Notes: generated from the letters alone by a model not told the origin. Positions 36,203 to 47,070 are shown, numbered from the stretch's first letter. The stretch is DNA of 64,000 bases from Pseudomonas psychrophila HA-4 (GCF_000282975.1 NZ_ALJC01000062.1:1-64000), one strand, 5' to 3'. A program made the numbers and translations.

Positions 36203-37699
36203 TCAAAATGAGAATTGGTCCCGGCCTTGAACTTTAGCTCTATATAGAGCCTCATCAGCACTTTCAACCAACTGTTTTAGCCCATCAAGCTGAGGGCCAA
36301 TGGCACTAGCAACTCCAATACTGACACTCACTATCCCCAGCGGACTTGAGTCGTGAGGAATTTTTTCTTCTCTTAGGTTATTTAAAATAATTTGCGCGAC
36401 AGCTTCAGCCCCCGCCCTATCGGTATTAGGCATTATCACTGCTATTTCTTCTCCGCCATACCGCGCAACCATATCCCCAGGTCGCCGCACACTCTGCTCG
36501 ATTAACTGACATACCGCCTTCAGGCAATTATCACCCTCAACATGACCCTGAGAGTCGTTGAACAATTTGAAATAGTCAATATCTACCATCAACAACCCCA
36601 AAGGGGCCCCATGCCTTTTAGCTCTGCGAGCTTCATTTATTAGAACCTCATCAAAACACCTACGATTAGCAAGCCCTGTTAGCGAATCCCTCATGGCCAT
36701 GAGTTCGAGCTTCTTATTAGACGACAGCAAATCGCGCTGTGTATTTATCAACCTTTCCTCCGCTTCGGCACGCCTGCGCATGTCGCGGATTAAAAAGCTG
36801 CCAATTATGCCGACCAGAACAAGCAGGCCTGAGACCACAACAGCGGATAACGCCGTCTCCACTCGCCATGCCGACAGTGCCTCATCCTTACCCATTGCAA
36901 CAGTTGCAACTAAAGGAAAGTTTTCGCTTTTGCGGAAAGCATAAATGCGTTCGACACCATCGAGACTTGAAACATAGGAGGTTGTGCCAGATAAACGATC
37001 AACTAAATATTTCTTATAAATCGGAGAATTAGAGAAGTCACGCCCCATATCCTGCTCTCGGAACGGATAACGTGCCAGTAACCTGCCATCCGCAAAGGTC
37101 AAGCCTATTGCTCCATCCTGCCCAACATCAAGCTGCCCAAATAAGCTTAAGAAATTTTCTATTCTAAGACTTAACACCACAACGCCCAAAAACCTACCCG
37201 ACTCATCATTGAACCGCCTACTAAGAGTTATAACCCACTCATCATTAGCCCTACTACGAATTGGCGGCCCTATAAAAGCGTCCTGGCTATCCACACCAAG
37301 ATGATGAGAGAAGTAACTTCGATCTCTAACATTAGTGAGAGAAGATATCTGACTAGCTGTAGACATCAACAATCCACCCTCACGATCGTAGATACTCACA
37401 CTACTCAGCTGCGGCATCAGTTTTGCCTGGCGCTCTACTAACGCATGCAATCTCCCAAGTTCTGCAGGACCATAACCTTCAGCTTCAAGTCGCTCGACAA
37501 TCCCAATGAGTAATTGGGAACCTTGTTTAACGATACTGTCTGAGTAAGTAGATATCGCCTGCGCGAGGTTTAAACCATGAATACTCACCTCAGTCAATGC
37601 ACGATCTCTTGATCCAAAAGCCTTCCAAACAGTCAGTGACGCTAGTGAGCAACAAAAAATCAACAACAGAAGCCGCACAAGCAGAGAGTCCCTTTTCAT
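36203..37699 (-). CDS. membrane diguanylate cyclase, double Cache plus GGDEF
   Basis: 498 residues from ATG 37699 (AAGGT upstream). A first membrane helix (about 8-27) leads to a long periplasmic double-Cache sensor (LSSVSIYDREGGLLMSTASQ, RDRSYFSHHLG, GAIGLTFADGRLLARYP), a second helix (about 285-305), and a GGDEF domain: RDSLTGLANRRCFDEVL, VDIDYFKLFNDSQGH and the active-site RYGGEEIAV. RPGD five residues before GGEE fits the inhibitory I-site RxxD. It should make cyclic di-GMP in response to a periplasmic ligand. By eye the gene is richer in A and T than its neighbours, and it lies in an islet between 28-bp repeats, suggesting acquisition. Confidence 0.9.
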   Translation of the reverse strand: MKRDSLLVRLLLLIFCCSLASLTVWKAFGSRDRALTEVSIHGLNLAQAISTYSDSIVKQGSQLLIGIVERLEAEGYGPAELGRLHALVERQAKLMPQLSSVSIYDREGGLLMSTASQISSLTNVRDRSYFSHHLGVDSQDAFIGPPIRSRANDEWVITLSRRFNDESGRFLGVVVLSLRIENFLSLFGQLDVGQDGAIGLTFADGRLLARYPFREQDMGRDFSNSPIYKKYLVDRLSGTTSYVSSLDGVERIYAFRKSENFPLVATVAMGKDEALSAWRVETALSAVVVSGLLVLVGIIGSFLIRDMRRRAEAEERLINTQRDLLSSNKKLELMAMRDSLTGLANRRCFDEVLINEARRAKRHGAPLGLLMVDIDYFKLFNDSQGHVEGDNCLKAVCQLIEQSVRRPGDMVARYGGEEIAVIMPNTDRAGAEAVAQIILNNLREEKIPHDSSPLGIVSVSIGVASAIGPQLDGLKQLVESADEALYRAKVQGRDQFSF

Positions 37700-37846
37700 A
37701 CCAATACCTTCTTGATTTTTCTTGCTTTGCACGCTGACTATAGAGAGCGAATTCTATTCTGACTAATTCTATTCTTACTAAGGCACAGAAAAACGTGCAG
37801 CACTTTCTCAACCATTCATACGTCGCCCATGGTATGCCCCCCATTT

Positions 37847-38196
37847 TTAACATTCACCAGAAATAGAGATCAGGCCACCATGGCCAATTTCTGTTTGGGA
37901 GTGATTCAAACAAGTAATGCCCAAGCCAGTCGTAACGCACCGTGCAGTTATAGCGCTCGACGTGCGGGTTGCCTGCGGTTTCCAGCGCCACTCAATGACC
38001 TGATCCAGAGCCCGCACTCCCCGCTCAGCCGGACGCGACAAATCAATTTCCATACTCAGGGCTTCACGGTTGAAGTCATCAATCAGATTGAAAAACCGAA
38101 AGCTGCGCCTATCCGCTAGCTGATCGTGCATGAAGTCCATCGACCAGCACTGGTTAGCCGCATCGAGACCGGCCAACGGCTCAGGCTTCTCGCGCA
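37847..38196 (-). pseudogene. IS3-family transposase OrfB fragment
   Basis: The frame contains [20 protein letters not shown] followed by [18 protein letters not shown] and [14 protein letters not shown], the start of the IS3 integrase core with the first catalytic Asp. After WKPQ the frame is lost; another frame gives [20 protein letters not shown], which belongs about 40 residues further on, so the middle with the other catalytic acids is deleted. OrfA and the helix-turn-helix part are absent: the 5' end is cut at the 28-bp repeat. Inactive remnant. Confidence 0.8.
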
Positions 38197-38296
38197 CGGG
38201 ATCAATTAGGGCACACAACTGTCGTCTTGACCGAAAACGATATCCGCAAGCGGATAGGCAAAAAGGTCATGCTAACAAAGTGAATTCCGGAAAAAA
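38197..38296 (+). repeat. right copy of the islet repeat
   Basis: The 28-bp sequence at 38197-38224 matches 35776-35803 exactly and in the same orientation, and the following 70 or so bases match more loosely. It interrupts the IS3 transposase frame on one side and reaches the tRNA-Leu terminator T tract on the other. Confidence 0.75.
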
Positions 38297-38331
38297 CAAA
38301 GGGCCTGCACGCTGAAAACGTGCAAGCCCTT
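38290..38331 (-). terminator. terminator of tRNA-Leu
   Basis: On the - strand AGGGCTTGCACG pairs with CGTGCAGGCCCT around TTTTCAG with one mismatch, followed by TTGTTTTTT. It begins nine bases after the tRNA 3' end. Confidence 0.88.
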
Positions 38332-38339
38332 GATTTGTT

Positions 38340-38426
38340 TGGTGCCCGAAGCCGGAATCGAACCGGCACGTCCTTTCGAACGGGGGATTTTAAGTCCCAT
38401 GCGTCTACCAATTTCGCCATTCGGGC
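38340..38426 (-). tRNA. tRNA-Leu (anticodon TAA)
   Basis: The - strand gives GCCCGAA as the 5' acceptor strand, a D arm with TTGGTAGACGCA, an anticodon loop CTTAAAA reading TAA, a long variable arm after it, the GGTTCGATTCC T arm, TTCGGGC as 3' acceptor strand, A73 and an encoded CCA. The 87-nt length and class II variable arm fit tRNA-Leu. A good promoter lies upstream and a terminator downstream, so it is a single-gene unit. The IS remnant and islet repeat begin about 115 bp beyond its 3' end. Confidence 0.95.
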
Positions 38427-38503
38427 GGTAGCGCTGTGAAGCGGGTCATGCAGGACCGGTTTTGACGTGCAAAACAATCAGGAGCCTGCGTGACAGGTGG
38501 ACG

Positions 38504-38532
38504 AATATATAGAGCCTGCGTCGATGAGGCAA
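38504..38532 (-). promoter_or_regulatory. sigma-70 promoter of tRNA-Leu
   Basis: On the - strand TTGCCT (38532-38527) and TATATT (38509-38504) are separated by exactly 17 bases, a near-consensus sigma-70 promoter pointing to the tRNA about 75 bases downstream. Confidence 0.75.
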
Positions 38533-38908
38533 GTTGCTTAATGGATTTTGAGCGATATTTTTTAATTTCCACTCTCGCTAAAACTATCGATAAATCAGAG
38601 AGCTAGGTAACTAGCGGCTAAGTCGCGTCAGAATTCTCTCCGTGTAGTGACAGATAAAAACGCAAAGCCGGACGTTCTGGTCAACCGTGCTCGAAAGACC
38701 CCGTTACTTAGACGCAACGGGGACGCCGCTTTCATGGGGTGGTTTGAAAGGCAATGATTTTTCAATGGTCCACTTAATCGTATGCCCCATCAGTCATGTC
38801 AATAGTCACCATCATGCCTGCTGAGTTTGTTTTACCGGGCGGCGCTGGATAATGGCGAGCATTGAGTTGCGTCCATTCCGTTTACCGGCGAATAAAAGGT
38901 TTCCGTAC
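38533..38908. other. intergenic region without recognisable gene
   Basis: About 375 bases between the tRNA promoter and the lipoprotein gene. A CCCCGTT-AACGGGG hairpin (around 38700-38725) without a T run is seen. No reading frame resembles a known protein. Confidence 0.5.
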
Positions 38909-39235
38909 ATGCGTATTGCTGCCATTACCAGTGTCTTACTGCTGCTTTCATCACTCGCAGGGTGCGCCAGTGCCCCCAACCAGCCCACTTTGACGCTGGA
39001 AACTGAAAAAACCCCTGAAGCATACGCCGCCTGTTTAGTGCCAAAGCTGCAGGGTAAAGCGTTTGCTCCGAACCTATCCCAGACCAATCGGCACTATAGA
39101 ATCGTGCTCTCCAGTTCACTGGCCGCCGACAATATTGTTGAAACGTTTAAAGCCAGCACCGGGGCAAAGGTCGTTATCTATCAACGCAGCCTCTTCTCAC
39201 CTGACTTTGTAAAAACAGCCAAAGAGTGCGTCTGA
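38909..39235 (+). CDS. small lipoprotein of unknown function
   Basis: 108 residues from ATG 38909, preceded by AAAAGG. The N-terminus MRIAAITSVLLLLSSLAGCA holds a clear lipobox LAGC, so the mature protein is lipid-anchored at Cys19. The mature domain has two more cysteines (AACLVP and the penultimate CV end) that could pair. No family recognised; small Pseudomonas lipoproteins of this type are frequent. Confidence 0.72.
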   Translation: MRIAAITSVLLLLSSLAGCASAPNQPTLTLETEKTPEAYAACLVPKLQGKAFAPNLSQTNRHYRIVLSSSLAADNIVETFKASTGAKVVIYQRSLFSPDFVKTAKECV

Positions 39236-39277
39236 AGAAAAAAAGGGCCTGCACACCATTCGCGCGCAAGCCCTTCG
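39236..39277 (-). terminator. terminator of the itaconate/TRAP operon
   Basis: On the - strand AAGGGCTTGC pairs with GCAGGCCCTT (one mismatch) around CGCGCGAATGGTGT, followed by a long T run. It starts a few bases after the dctM stop and closely resembles the tRNA-Leu terminator. Confidence 0.85.
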
Positions 39278-39280
39278 CCG

Positions 39281-40561
39281 TTACATTCCGAGCAGGTTTG
39301 GTAGGGCCAGTGAAACGTATGGCACGTAGGTCACCAAAATCAAGAATGCCAGCATCACCAGCAGCCACGGGGATACCGCACGTACTACACGAGTGAGCGG
39401 CATGCCCGTCACGGCCGAGGTAACGAACAGGTTGAGTCCGGTGGGTGGCGTGATCAGTCCGATTTCCATGTTCACCACCATGATGATGCCTAGGTGGATA
39501 GGGTCGATGCCCAGTTGCATCGCGATCGGGAACAGGATCGGCGCCAGGATGAGGATGATCGCGGATGGCTCCATGAAGGTGCCCGCTACCAGCAGCACGA
39601 TGTTCACCACCAACAGAAACTCAATCGGCGAGAAGCCTTGTTCAACCACCCACGCAGTGATGGACTGCGGGATCTGCTCGGTAGTCAGTACGTGGGCAAA
39701 AAGCATGGCGTTGGCGATGATGAACATCAGCACCACGCTTAGCTTTCCTGCTTCGACAATGACCTTCGGACATTCACGAATAGTCATGTCCTTGTAGACG
39801 AAGATCGCCACGAAAGCCGCGTATACGGCAGCCACAGCGGCTGCTTCGGTCGGGGTGAACATGCCCGAGTAGATGCCACCGAGAATGATCACGATGAGCA
39901 TCAGGCCCCAGCCAGCCTTACGGCCTGCGGTCGTGATTTCCTTGAACGAGGCACGCGGCAGCGCAGGCATGTTTTTTATCCGGGCCAAGATGTAAATGGT
40001 GATCATCAACACCACACCCAGCAGCAACCCCGGAACCACACCGGCCATAAACAACTTACCCACCGAGGTCTCGGTCGCAGTGGCGTAAACCACCATGACA
40101 ATCGACGGCGGAATCAGGATGCCTAACGTACCCGCGTTACACACAATGCCAGCTGCAAATTCCTGCTTGTAGCCAGAGCGCACCATGCCAGCGATGACGA
40201 TCGATCCTACAGCCGCCACTGTGGCTGGCGATGAACCGCTCAACGCCGCGAAGAGCATACAGGCCATGATCGCAGCAATTGCCAGCCCACCTTTGATGTG
40301 GCCAACGCAGGCATTGGCGAAGTCGATCAGCCGTCGTGCCACCCCACCGCTGGTCATGAATGCACCCGACAGCAGGAAGAACGGAATGGCCAGCAGCGTG
40401 TAGTGCTCACTGGTTTCAAACAGTTTGATTGCCAGCGAACGAACCGAATCGTTACTGAAGAACAGGATGGTCATGGCCCCGGACAACCCCAGGGAAATAG
40501 CCACAGGAATGCCGATAAACATCAGCACGAAGAGTGCGACAAACAGGAAGCTGATGGTCAT
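39281..40561 (-). CDS. dctM: TRAP transporter large membrane subunit
   Basis: 426 residues and about twelve hydrophobic helices, of the DctM/TRAP large-subunit family: FLLSGAFMTSGGVARRLIDF, FAALSGSSPATVAAVGSIV, GTLGILIPPSIVMVVYA and GLITPPTGLNLFVTSAV. With DctQ and the binding protein it drives sodium-coupled uptake of C4-C5 dicarboxylates. In this locus it matches PA0886 of the P. aeruginosa itaconate cluster, so itaconate is the likely substrate. It overlaps dctQ by four bases. Confidence 0.92.
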   Translation of the reverse strand: MTISFLFVALFVLMFIGIPVAISLGLSGAMTILFFSNDSVRSLAIKLFETSEHYTLLAIPFFLLSGAFMTSGGVARRLIDFANACVGHIKGGLAIAAIMACMLFAALSGSSPATVAAVGSIVIAGMVRSGYKQEFAAGIVCNAGTLGILIPPSIVMVVYATATETSVGKLFMAGVVPGLLLGVVLMITIYILARIKNMPALPRASFKEITTAGRKAGWGLMLIVIILGGIYSGMFTPTEAAAVAAVYAAFVAIFVYKDMTIRECPKVIVEAGKLSVVLMFIIANAMLFAHVLTTEQIPQSITAWVVEQGFSPIEFLLVVNIVLLVAGTFMEPSAIILILAPILFPIAMQLGIDPIHLGIIMVVNMEIGLITPPTGLNLFVTSAVTGMPLTRVVRAVSPWLLVMLAFLILVTYVPYVSLALPNLLGM

Positions 40562-41196
40562 TTGGCGGTCTCCGATGGTTCGTTTTCAGCCAGTTTTACG
40601 GCGTCATCCACTTCACTGTGCAAGCCCAGCCCTTGCTGTTTACCTTGCACAACACGAATGAACACTTGCAGAAACCGCAAGAACATCAGGGCAAAACCGA
40701 TCGGTACGATCATCACGATGTGCCACTGCTGGATACCGAAACGATCTAGGTCTTCAGCGCCTGTACTGACGCTGTACAGCGTGGCGACCCACTGCTCGCT
40801 GGAGTACGCCATAAGGGCGCAATAACCAAGACAGATCACCAGCGCGAGTATGGCCACACGTCGCTGGTTGGCGGGGTTGAACTGGCGAACCAGCAAATCG
40901 ATACCAATGTGTGCACCAATCCGCACGCCCCAAGCCAAACCTACAAAAATCAGCCAGCCGAACATGGCCTTGGTCAGCGCCACGCTCCAGGTCATCTCTT
41001 GTGCAATAAAGAGAATACCGTCGCCGATGCTGTGCATGGCCGCGTTGGCAAAAGGCAGCGAGTCCCCCAAAGAATAGAAAATGCCATACAGGTTGTTGAA
41101 CACGACATACGCGAACGTGACCAGCGTCATCCCTGCAAGCAGGAACGCCACCAGCATTTCTTCCATACGATTCCAGACACGAAGGACGGCGTGCAT
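40558..41196 (-). CDS. dctQ: TRAP transporter small membrane subunit
   Basis: 212 residues with four membrane helices and the DctQ features MEEMLVAFLLAGMTLVTFAY, GWLIFVGLAWGVRIGAHIGI and RRVAILALVICLGYCALMAY. GGGAG precedes the ATG at 41196. It couples to dctM by an ATGA overlap and lies 147 bp after the binding-protein gene. Confidence 0.9.
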   Translation of the reverse strand: MHAVLRVWNRMEEMLVAFLLAGMTLVTFAYVVFNNLYGIFYSLGDSLPFANAAMHSIGDGILFIAQEMTWSVALTKAMFGWLIFVGLAWGVRIGAHIGIDLLVRQFNPANQRRVAILALVICLGYCALMAYSSEQWVATLYSVSTGAEDLDRFGIQQWHIVMIVPIGFALMFLRFLQVFIRVVQGKQQGLGLHSEVDDAVKLAENEPSETAK

Positions 41197-41343
41197 GGGT
41201 TATCTCCCTTGATAAGCGGTCGCAAAGCGACGAATAAGACCGATGAAGTCAGGACACGGAAGCTGCTTTTTGCAGACCGGCGTGCTCACCACTACCGTTG
41301 CTGTTGGTGATCCAATACCGAATCACCAACAGCACTCAGGGTC

Positions 41344-43249
<1,906 letters not shown>

Positions 43250-43285
43250 AAGCAGGCTCCTTGCTCAAGATGCGAGGCGCCAGCC

Positions 43286-44491
43286 TCACACCGTTCCTTG
43301 TTGATGAAGGCGCTGGATGTCATCCGCGCCATAACCCAGTTCGACCAACACACTGTCGGTGTGCTCGCCCAAATCTGGCACCGCCTCCATCCGCGGCTCG
43401 AACGCTGCGTTGCGTCCCGGCGGCAGTAACGCCGCCAGCTTGCCAACAGGACTGTCCACTTCGCGCCATCGATCACGCGCCTTTAGCTGCGGATGATTCC
43501 AAACCCCTGCCATGTTGTTGACATGGGCGTTGGCTATCGACGCCGCGTCGAGCCGTACAATCACCTCCTCGGCACTCATTTGGGCAAAGCTCTCGACGAT
43601 GATGGTTCGCAAATCGCTGCGATTCTCTGAGCGCCGTGCGTTGGCATTAAAGCGTGAATCGCTCGCCAGTTCAGGCTGCAGCAACACCTTGTCGCAAAAC
43701 TGCTGCCATTCACGTTCGTTCTGCAAACCCAGCATCACTGTGCCGCCGTCGCCCGCTGGGAAAGGTCCATAAGGGTAAATAGTGGCGTGCGCTGCACCGG
43801 CTCTCGGAGGCGGCGGCGCCCCCGCATAGGCGTAGTACATGGGGTAGCTCATCCACTCCACCAGACTTTCCAGCATCGACACATCGATGCGGCTGCCCTC
43901 ACCCGTCTTGTCTCGCAGCAACAGCGCCGAGAGCACCCCGGTGTAGGCATACATACCTGCCGCAATATCAGCAATGGAACAGCCGGCCTTGGCCATGCCA
44001 CTTTCGCCTGCCCCTCCGGTCACAGACAGAAAGCCGCCTTCACTCTGGATCAGCAGGTCATAGGCTTTCTTCTGCTCATAAGGCCCGCCTTCTCCATAGC
44101 CGGAGATATCGCAAACGATCAACCTCGGGAAACGCTTATGCAGGTCCGCAAAAGACAGCCCCATACGCTGCGCTGCGCCCGGAGCCAGGTTCTGGACCAG
44201 CACATCGGCCGTGGCCAGTAGTTTGTCGAGCACCTGATCCGCCTCCTGCTGTTTGACGTTCAGGGTCAGGCTTTCCTTGGAGCGGTTGGTCCATACAAAG
44301 TGCGAGGCCAAGCCATTGACCCGTTCGTCATAGTCACGGGCGAAGTCGCCGGAACCGGGGCGTTCGACCTTGATCACACGAGCCCCGAGGTCAGCCAATT
44401 GCCGGGTGCAAAACGGTGCCGCAATGGCGTGTTCCAGGCTAACGACGGTGATGCCGTCCAACGGGCGAGGTTTGGTTGTCATGTCGTTCAT
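43286..44491 (-). CDS. ict: itaconate CoA-transferase (family III)
   Basis: 401 residues of the CaiB/BaiF family III CoA-transferases: PLDGITVVSLEHAIAAPFCT, RQLADLGARVIKVERPGSGD, WTNRSKESLTLNVK and KKAYDLLIQSEGGFLSVTGG, where the Asp is the catalytic carboxylate. It should move CoA from succinyl-CoA to itaconate in the cytosol, as PA0882/RipA does. ATG 44491 overlaps the MmgE/PrpD stop by four bases; an upstream start would lie inside that gene. Confidence 0.88.
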   Translation of the reverse strand: MNDMTTKPRPLDGITVVSLEHAIAAPFCTRQLADLGARVIKVERPGSGDFARDYDERVNGLASHFVWTNRSKESLTLNVKQQEADQVLDKLLATADVLVQNLAPGAAQRMGLSFADLHKRFPRLIVCDISGYGEGGPYEQKKAYDLLIQSEGGFLSVTGGAGESGMAKAGCSIADIAAGMYAYTGVLSALLLRDKTGEGSRIDVSMLESLVEWMSYPMYYAYAGAPPPPRAGAAHATIYPYGPFPAGDGGTVMLGLQNEREWQQFCDKVLLQPELASDSRFNANARRSENRSDLRTIIVESFAQMSAEEVIVRLDAASIANAHVNNMAGVWNHPQLKARDRWREVDSPVGKLAALLPPGRNAAFEPRMEAVPDLGEHTDSVLVELGYGADDIQRLHQQGTV

Positions 44492-45870
44492 GATGCGTTC
44501 TCTGCACAAGCGGGGCGGCGGGTCAGGACACTCAGGTCGTTCAGGCTGCGCAGGTGCCAAACTTGATCAATAAGCTCGGATGCCTGTTGATCGTTGCGCG
44601 CACCGGAAAAGGCCAGCAAACGGCGAAATTTGTCTTCCAGTTCGCCGCGGCTCAGGGTATTGCCCGGGTCGCCTTTGGGCTCGTCAATGCGGCCATGCAA
44701 GGTTCGCCCATCTACCGTGACCACCTCCACCCGGCCCAGCCATCGTTGCGGGTAGGCGCCGTCGACTTCCTCGTCGAGCAGCATGCTGACCTTGTCGCGC
44801 AAATCACCAACGCGCGAATCAGTCAGTGCGTGCTGGTGAAATTCAGGCAACCCGGCCTTGCCGTAAACGGCGATCAGGCCCAACACCGTGCCCATCGAGA
44901 ACTTGGCTTGGTGCACGCTGTGCGGAATCTGCACGCGGCCCAAAACATCAATGGCCCCTTGATGCACCCGCGTGGTGACACTGGCAATGTCCTCAAAACC
45001 CAGTTTTTCACGCTGCATCAGGTCCAACAGAGCGTCCGCCGCCGGGTGGGTGTGGCGGCACGAAGCGTGAAACTTGAACGAGGTTTCAATCAACGCCCAA
45101 CGCGTGCCCAAGCCCTCTGATAACTTGCTCGGATTTGCGTCACTGGACATTCCCGCAGCCATGCCCTGCTCGCCTTCGAGAATGTTCTGCGCGCCGCTCA
45201 ATCCCTCGACAGTCAGATAGGCCGCCAGAAGACCATCGGCCGCCGCCTTGGCGGTGTGCAACTGCTTGGAGTCCGCCGCATCGCGCAAGAACTCCCACAA
45301 ACCCGCCGCCTGAGTCCCGGCGCTGCCGAGCACATGAGTGAACTGCGACTGGTTAAAGCCCATCAGCTTGCCAACAGCCACTGCCGCCGCCAGCGTGCCG
45401 ACCGTGGCCGTCGTGTGGAAGATGCGATAGTGCGAGCGGCCAAGGAACTCACCGATTCGAATACCGGCCTCATAACCGGCCACGGCCGCGACGATCAGTT
45501 CACGCCCGGATTTGCCCAAGTCTTGGGCGGCAGCCAATACCGCCGGGAACACCACTGTAGCGGGGTGCAGCACGGAGCTGTTATGCAAGTCATCTTGCTC
45601 CACCAAATGCGAGCTGGCGCCATTGACCAGTGCGGCGAAATACGCAGAGCTGGTGGTACCGCTGACCAAAATGCCGGCCCGACCGCTGGCGGGGCCCATC
45701 AAGGCCGCATAACGCTCGAACAGCGGGATGGGATGCGAGCCTTGGCTGGCCAACGCCGAGCCCAGCCAGTCGAGAAACAGGTCTTCGGTACGACTAATCA
45801 CGCTCTCGGGCAACTGCTCGTACCGCAGAGTGGCCAAAAAATCAGTAAGCGCTTGAGTGTGCTGACTCAT
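44488..45870 (-). CDS. MmgE/PrpD family protein of the itaconate locus
   Basis: 460 residues with the MmgE/PrpD pattern: two-domain helical fold, FLDWLGSALASQGSHP, HLVEQDDLHNSSVLHPATVV with the conserved acidic/His pair, GEFLGRSHYRIFHTTATVGT, and FKFHASCRHTHPAADALLDL. The family includes 2-methylcitrate dehydratase and cis-aconitate decarboxylase. The PA0881 counterpart sits in the same place in P. aeruginosa but is not part of the proven three-step route. Possible roles: acting on a citramalate/mesaconate isomer or an aconitate-related side substrate. It is translationally coupled to ict. Confidence 0.85.
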   Translation of the reverse strand: MSQHTQALTDFLATLRYEQLPESVISRTEDLFLDWLGSALASQGSHPIPLFERYAALMGPASGRAGILVSGTTSSAYFAALVNGASSHLVEQDDLHNSSVLHPATVVFPAVLAAAQDLGKSGRELIVAAVAGYEAGIRIGEFLGRSHYRIFHTTATVGTLAAAVAVGKLMGFNQSQFTHVLGSAGTQAAGLWEFLRDAADSKQLHTAKAAADGLLAAYLTVEGLSGAQNILEGEQGMAAGMSSDANPSKLSEGLGTRWALIETSFKFHASCRHTHPAADALLDLMQREKLGFEDIASVTTRVHQGAIDVLGRVQIPHSVHQAKFSMGTVLGLIAVYGKAGLPEFHQHALTDSRVGDLRDKVSMLLDEEVDGAYPQRWLGRVEVVTVDGRTLHGRIDEPKGDPGNTLSRGELEDKFRRLLAFSGARNDQQASELIDQVWHLRSLNDLSVLTRRPACAENAS

Positions 45871-45906
45871 TCAGCGTTCTCCATGAAAGATGATGCCAGG
45901 GCGTAC

Positions 45907-47070
45907 TCAGAAAGAACGCGGCAACTCAAGCAGATGCTCGGCCACGTACGACAGAATCAAGTTGGTGGAGATGGGCGCGACCTGATACAAACGGGTCTCG
46001 CGGAACTTGCGCTCCACGTCGTATTCATTGGCAAAGCCGAAACCGCCGTGGGTTTGCAGGCACGCGTTGGCCGCCTCCCAGCTGGCTTTGGCCGCCAGGT
46101 ACTTGGCCATGTTGGCCGCCGCTCCGGCGCTGCGCCCGCTGTCGTACTCTTCGCAAGCGCGCCAGCGCATCAAATCGGCCGCTTCCAGCTCGATATGCGC
46201 TTCGGCAATCGGGAATTGCACCCCCTGGTTCTGCCCGATCGGGCGGCCAAACACCACGCGATCACGGGCGTACTGGGCAGACTTTTCATTGAACCAGCGA
46301 CCATCACCAATGCACTCCGCGGCGATCAGCGTACGTTCAGCGTTGAGCCCGTCGAGAATGTAGCGAAAACCCTTGCCCTCTTCGCCGATCAGACTGCTGG
46401 CCGGTATGCGCAGGTTGTCAAAAAACAACTCGTTGGTTTCGTGATTCACCATGTTGGCAATCGGCTGTACGGTCAGGCCGCTCCCAATAGCTTCACGCAG
46501 GTCGACGAGGAAAATCGACATGCCATCGGCTTTCTTCGCCACCTCGGCCAGCGGCGTGGTGCGGGCCAGCAAAATCATCAAGTCAGAGTGCTGAACCCGT
46601 GAGATCCAGACCTTCTGACCGTTGATCACGTAGCTGTCGCCCTCACGCACGGCGGTGGTCTTGATCTTAGTGGTGTCGGTGCCGGTACTCGGCTCGGTCA
46701 CGCCCATGGACTGCAAGCGCAACTCGCCGCTGGCCAGTTTGGGTAGGTAGAAGCGCTTTTGCGCCTCGCTGCCATGGCGCAACAACGTAAACATGTTGTA
46801 CATCTGGCCGTGCACCGTGCCGGAATTGCCGCCGCAATGGTTCACCTCTTCGAGAATGACCGAGGCCTCGGCCAAGCCCAGGCCCGAGCCGCCGTATTCC
46901 AGAGGGATCATCGCCGACAGCCAGCCCGCCTCAGTCATGGCCGTGACAAAGGCTTCAGGAAAACCCTTTTGCTCGTCGATCTTGCGCCAATATTCAGCAG
47001 GAAACTCCGCACACAGGGCACGCACGCCCTCGCGAATGGCGTTGTAGTCTTCGTTTAGATACGGATTCAT
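45907..47070 (-). CDS. acyl-CoA dehydrogenase of the itaconate locus
   Basis: 387 residues, three-domain acyl-CoA dehydrogenase: AMIPLEYGGSGLGLAEASVI, SMGVTEPSTGTDTTKIKTTA for FAD/substrate, KVWISRVQHSDLMILLAR, and LQTHGGFGFANEYDVERKFR. In many family members a YEGT motif supplies the catalytic Glu; here the equivalent place reads LYQVAPIS. The base may be elsewhere, as in isovaleryl-type enzymes, or the chemistry may differ. It corresponds to PA0879, whose substrate is unproven; methylsuccinyl-CoA is a reasonable guess. It lies in the same operon, between the hydratase and MmgE genes. Confidence 0.88.
   Translation of the reverse strand: MNPYLNEDYNAIREGVRALCAEFPAEYWRKIDEQKGFPEAFVTAMTEAGWLSAMIPLEYGGSGLGLAEASVILEEVNHCGGNSGTVHGQMYNMFTLLRHGSEAQKRFYLPKLASGELRLQSMGVTEPSTGTDTTKIKTTAVREGDSYVINGQKVWISRVQHSDLMILLARTTPLAEVAKKADGMSIFLVDLREAIGSGLTVQPIANMVNHETNELFFDNLRIPASSLIGEEGKGFRYILDGLNAERTLIAAECIGDGRWFNEKSAQYARDRVVFGRPIGQNQGVQFPIAEAHIELEAADLMRWRACEEYDSGRSAGAAANMAKYLAAKASWEAANACLQTHGGFGFANEYDVERKFRETRLYQVAPISTNLILSYVAEHLLELPRSF

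Noticed and set aside
38130-38315. short + strand frame ending with [20 protein letters not shown]
   Set aside because: It spans the repeat boundary and the tRNA terminator; no family likeness.
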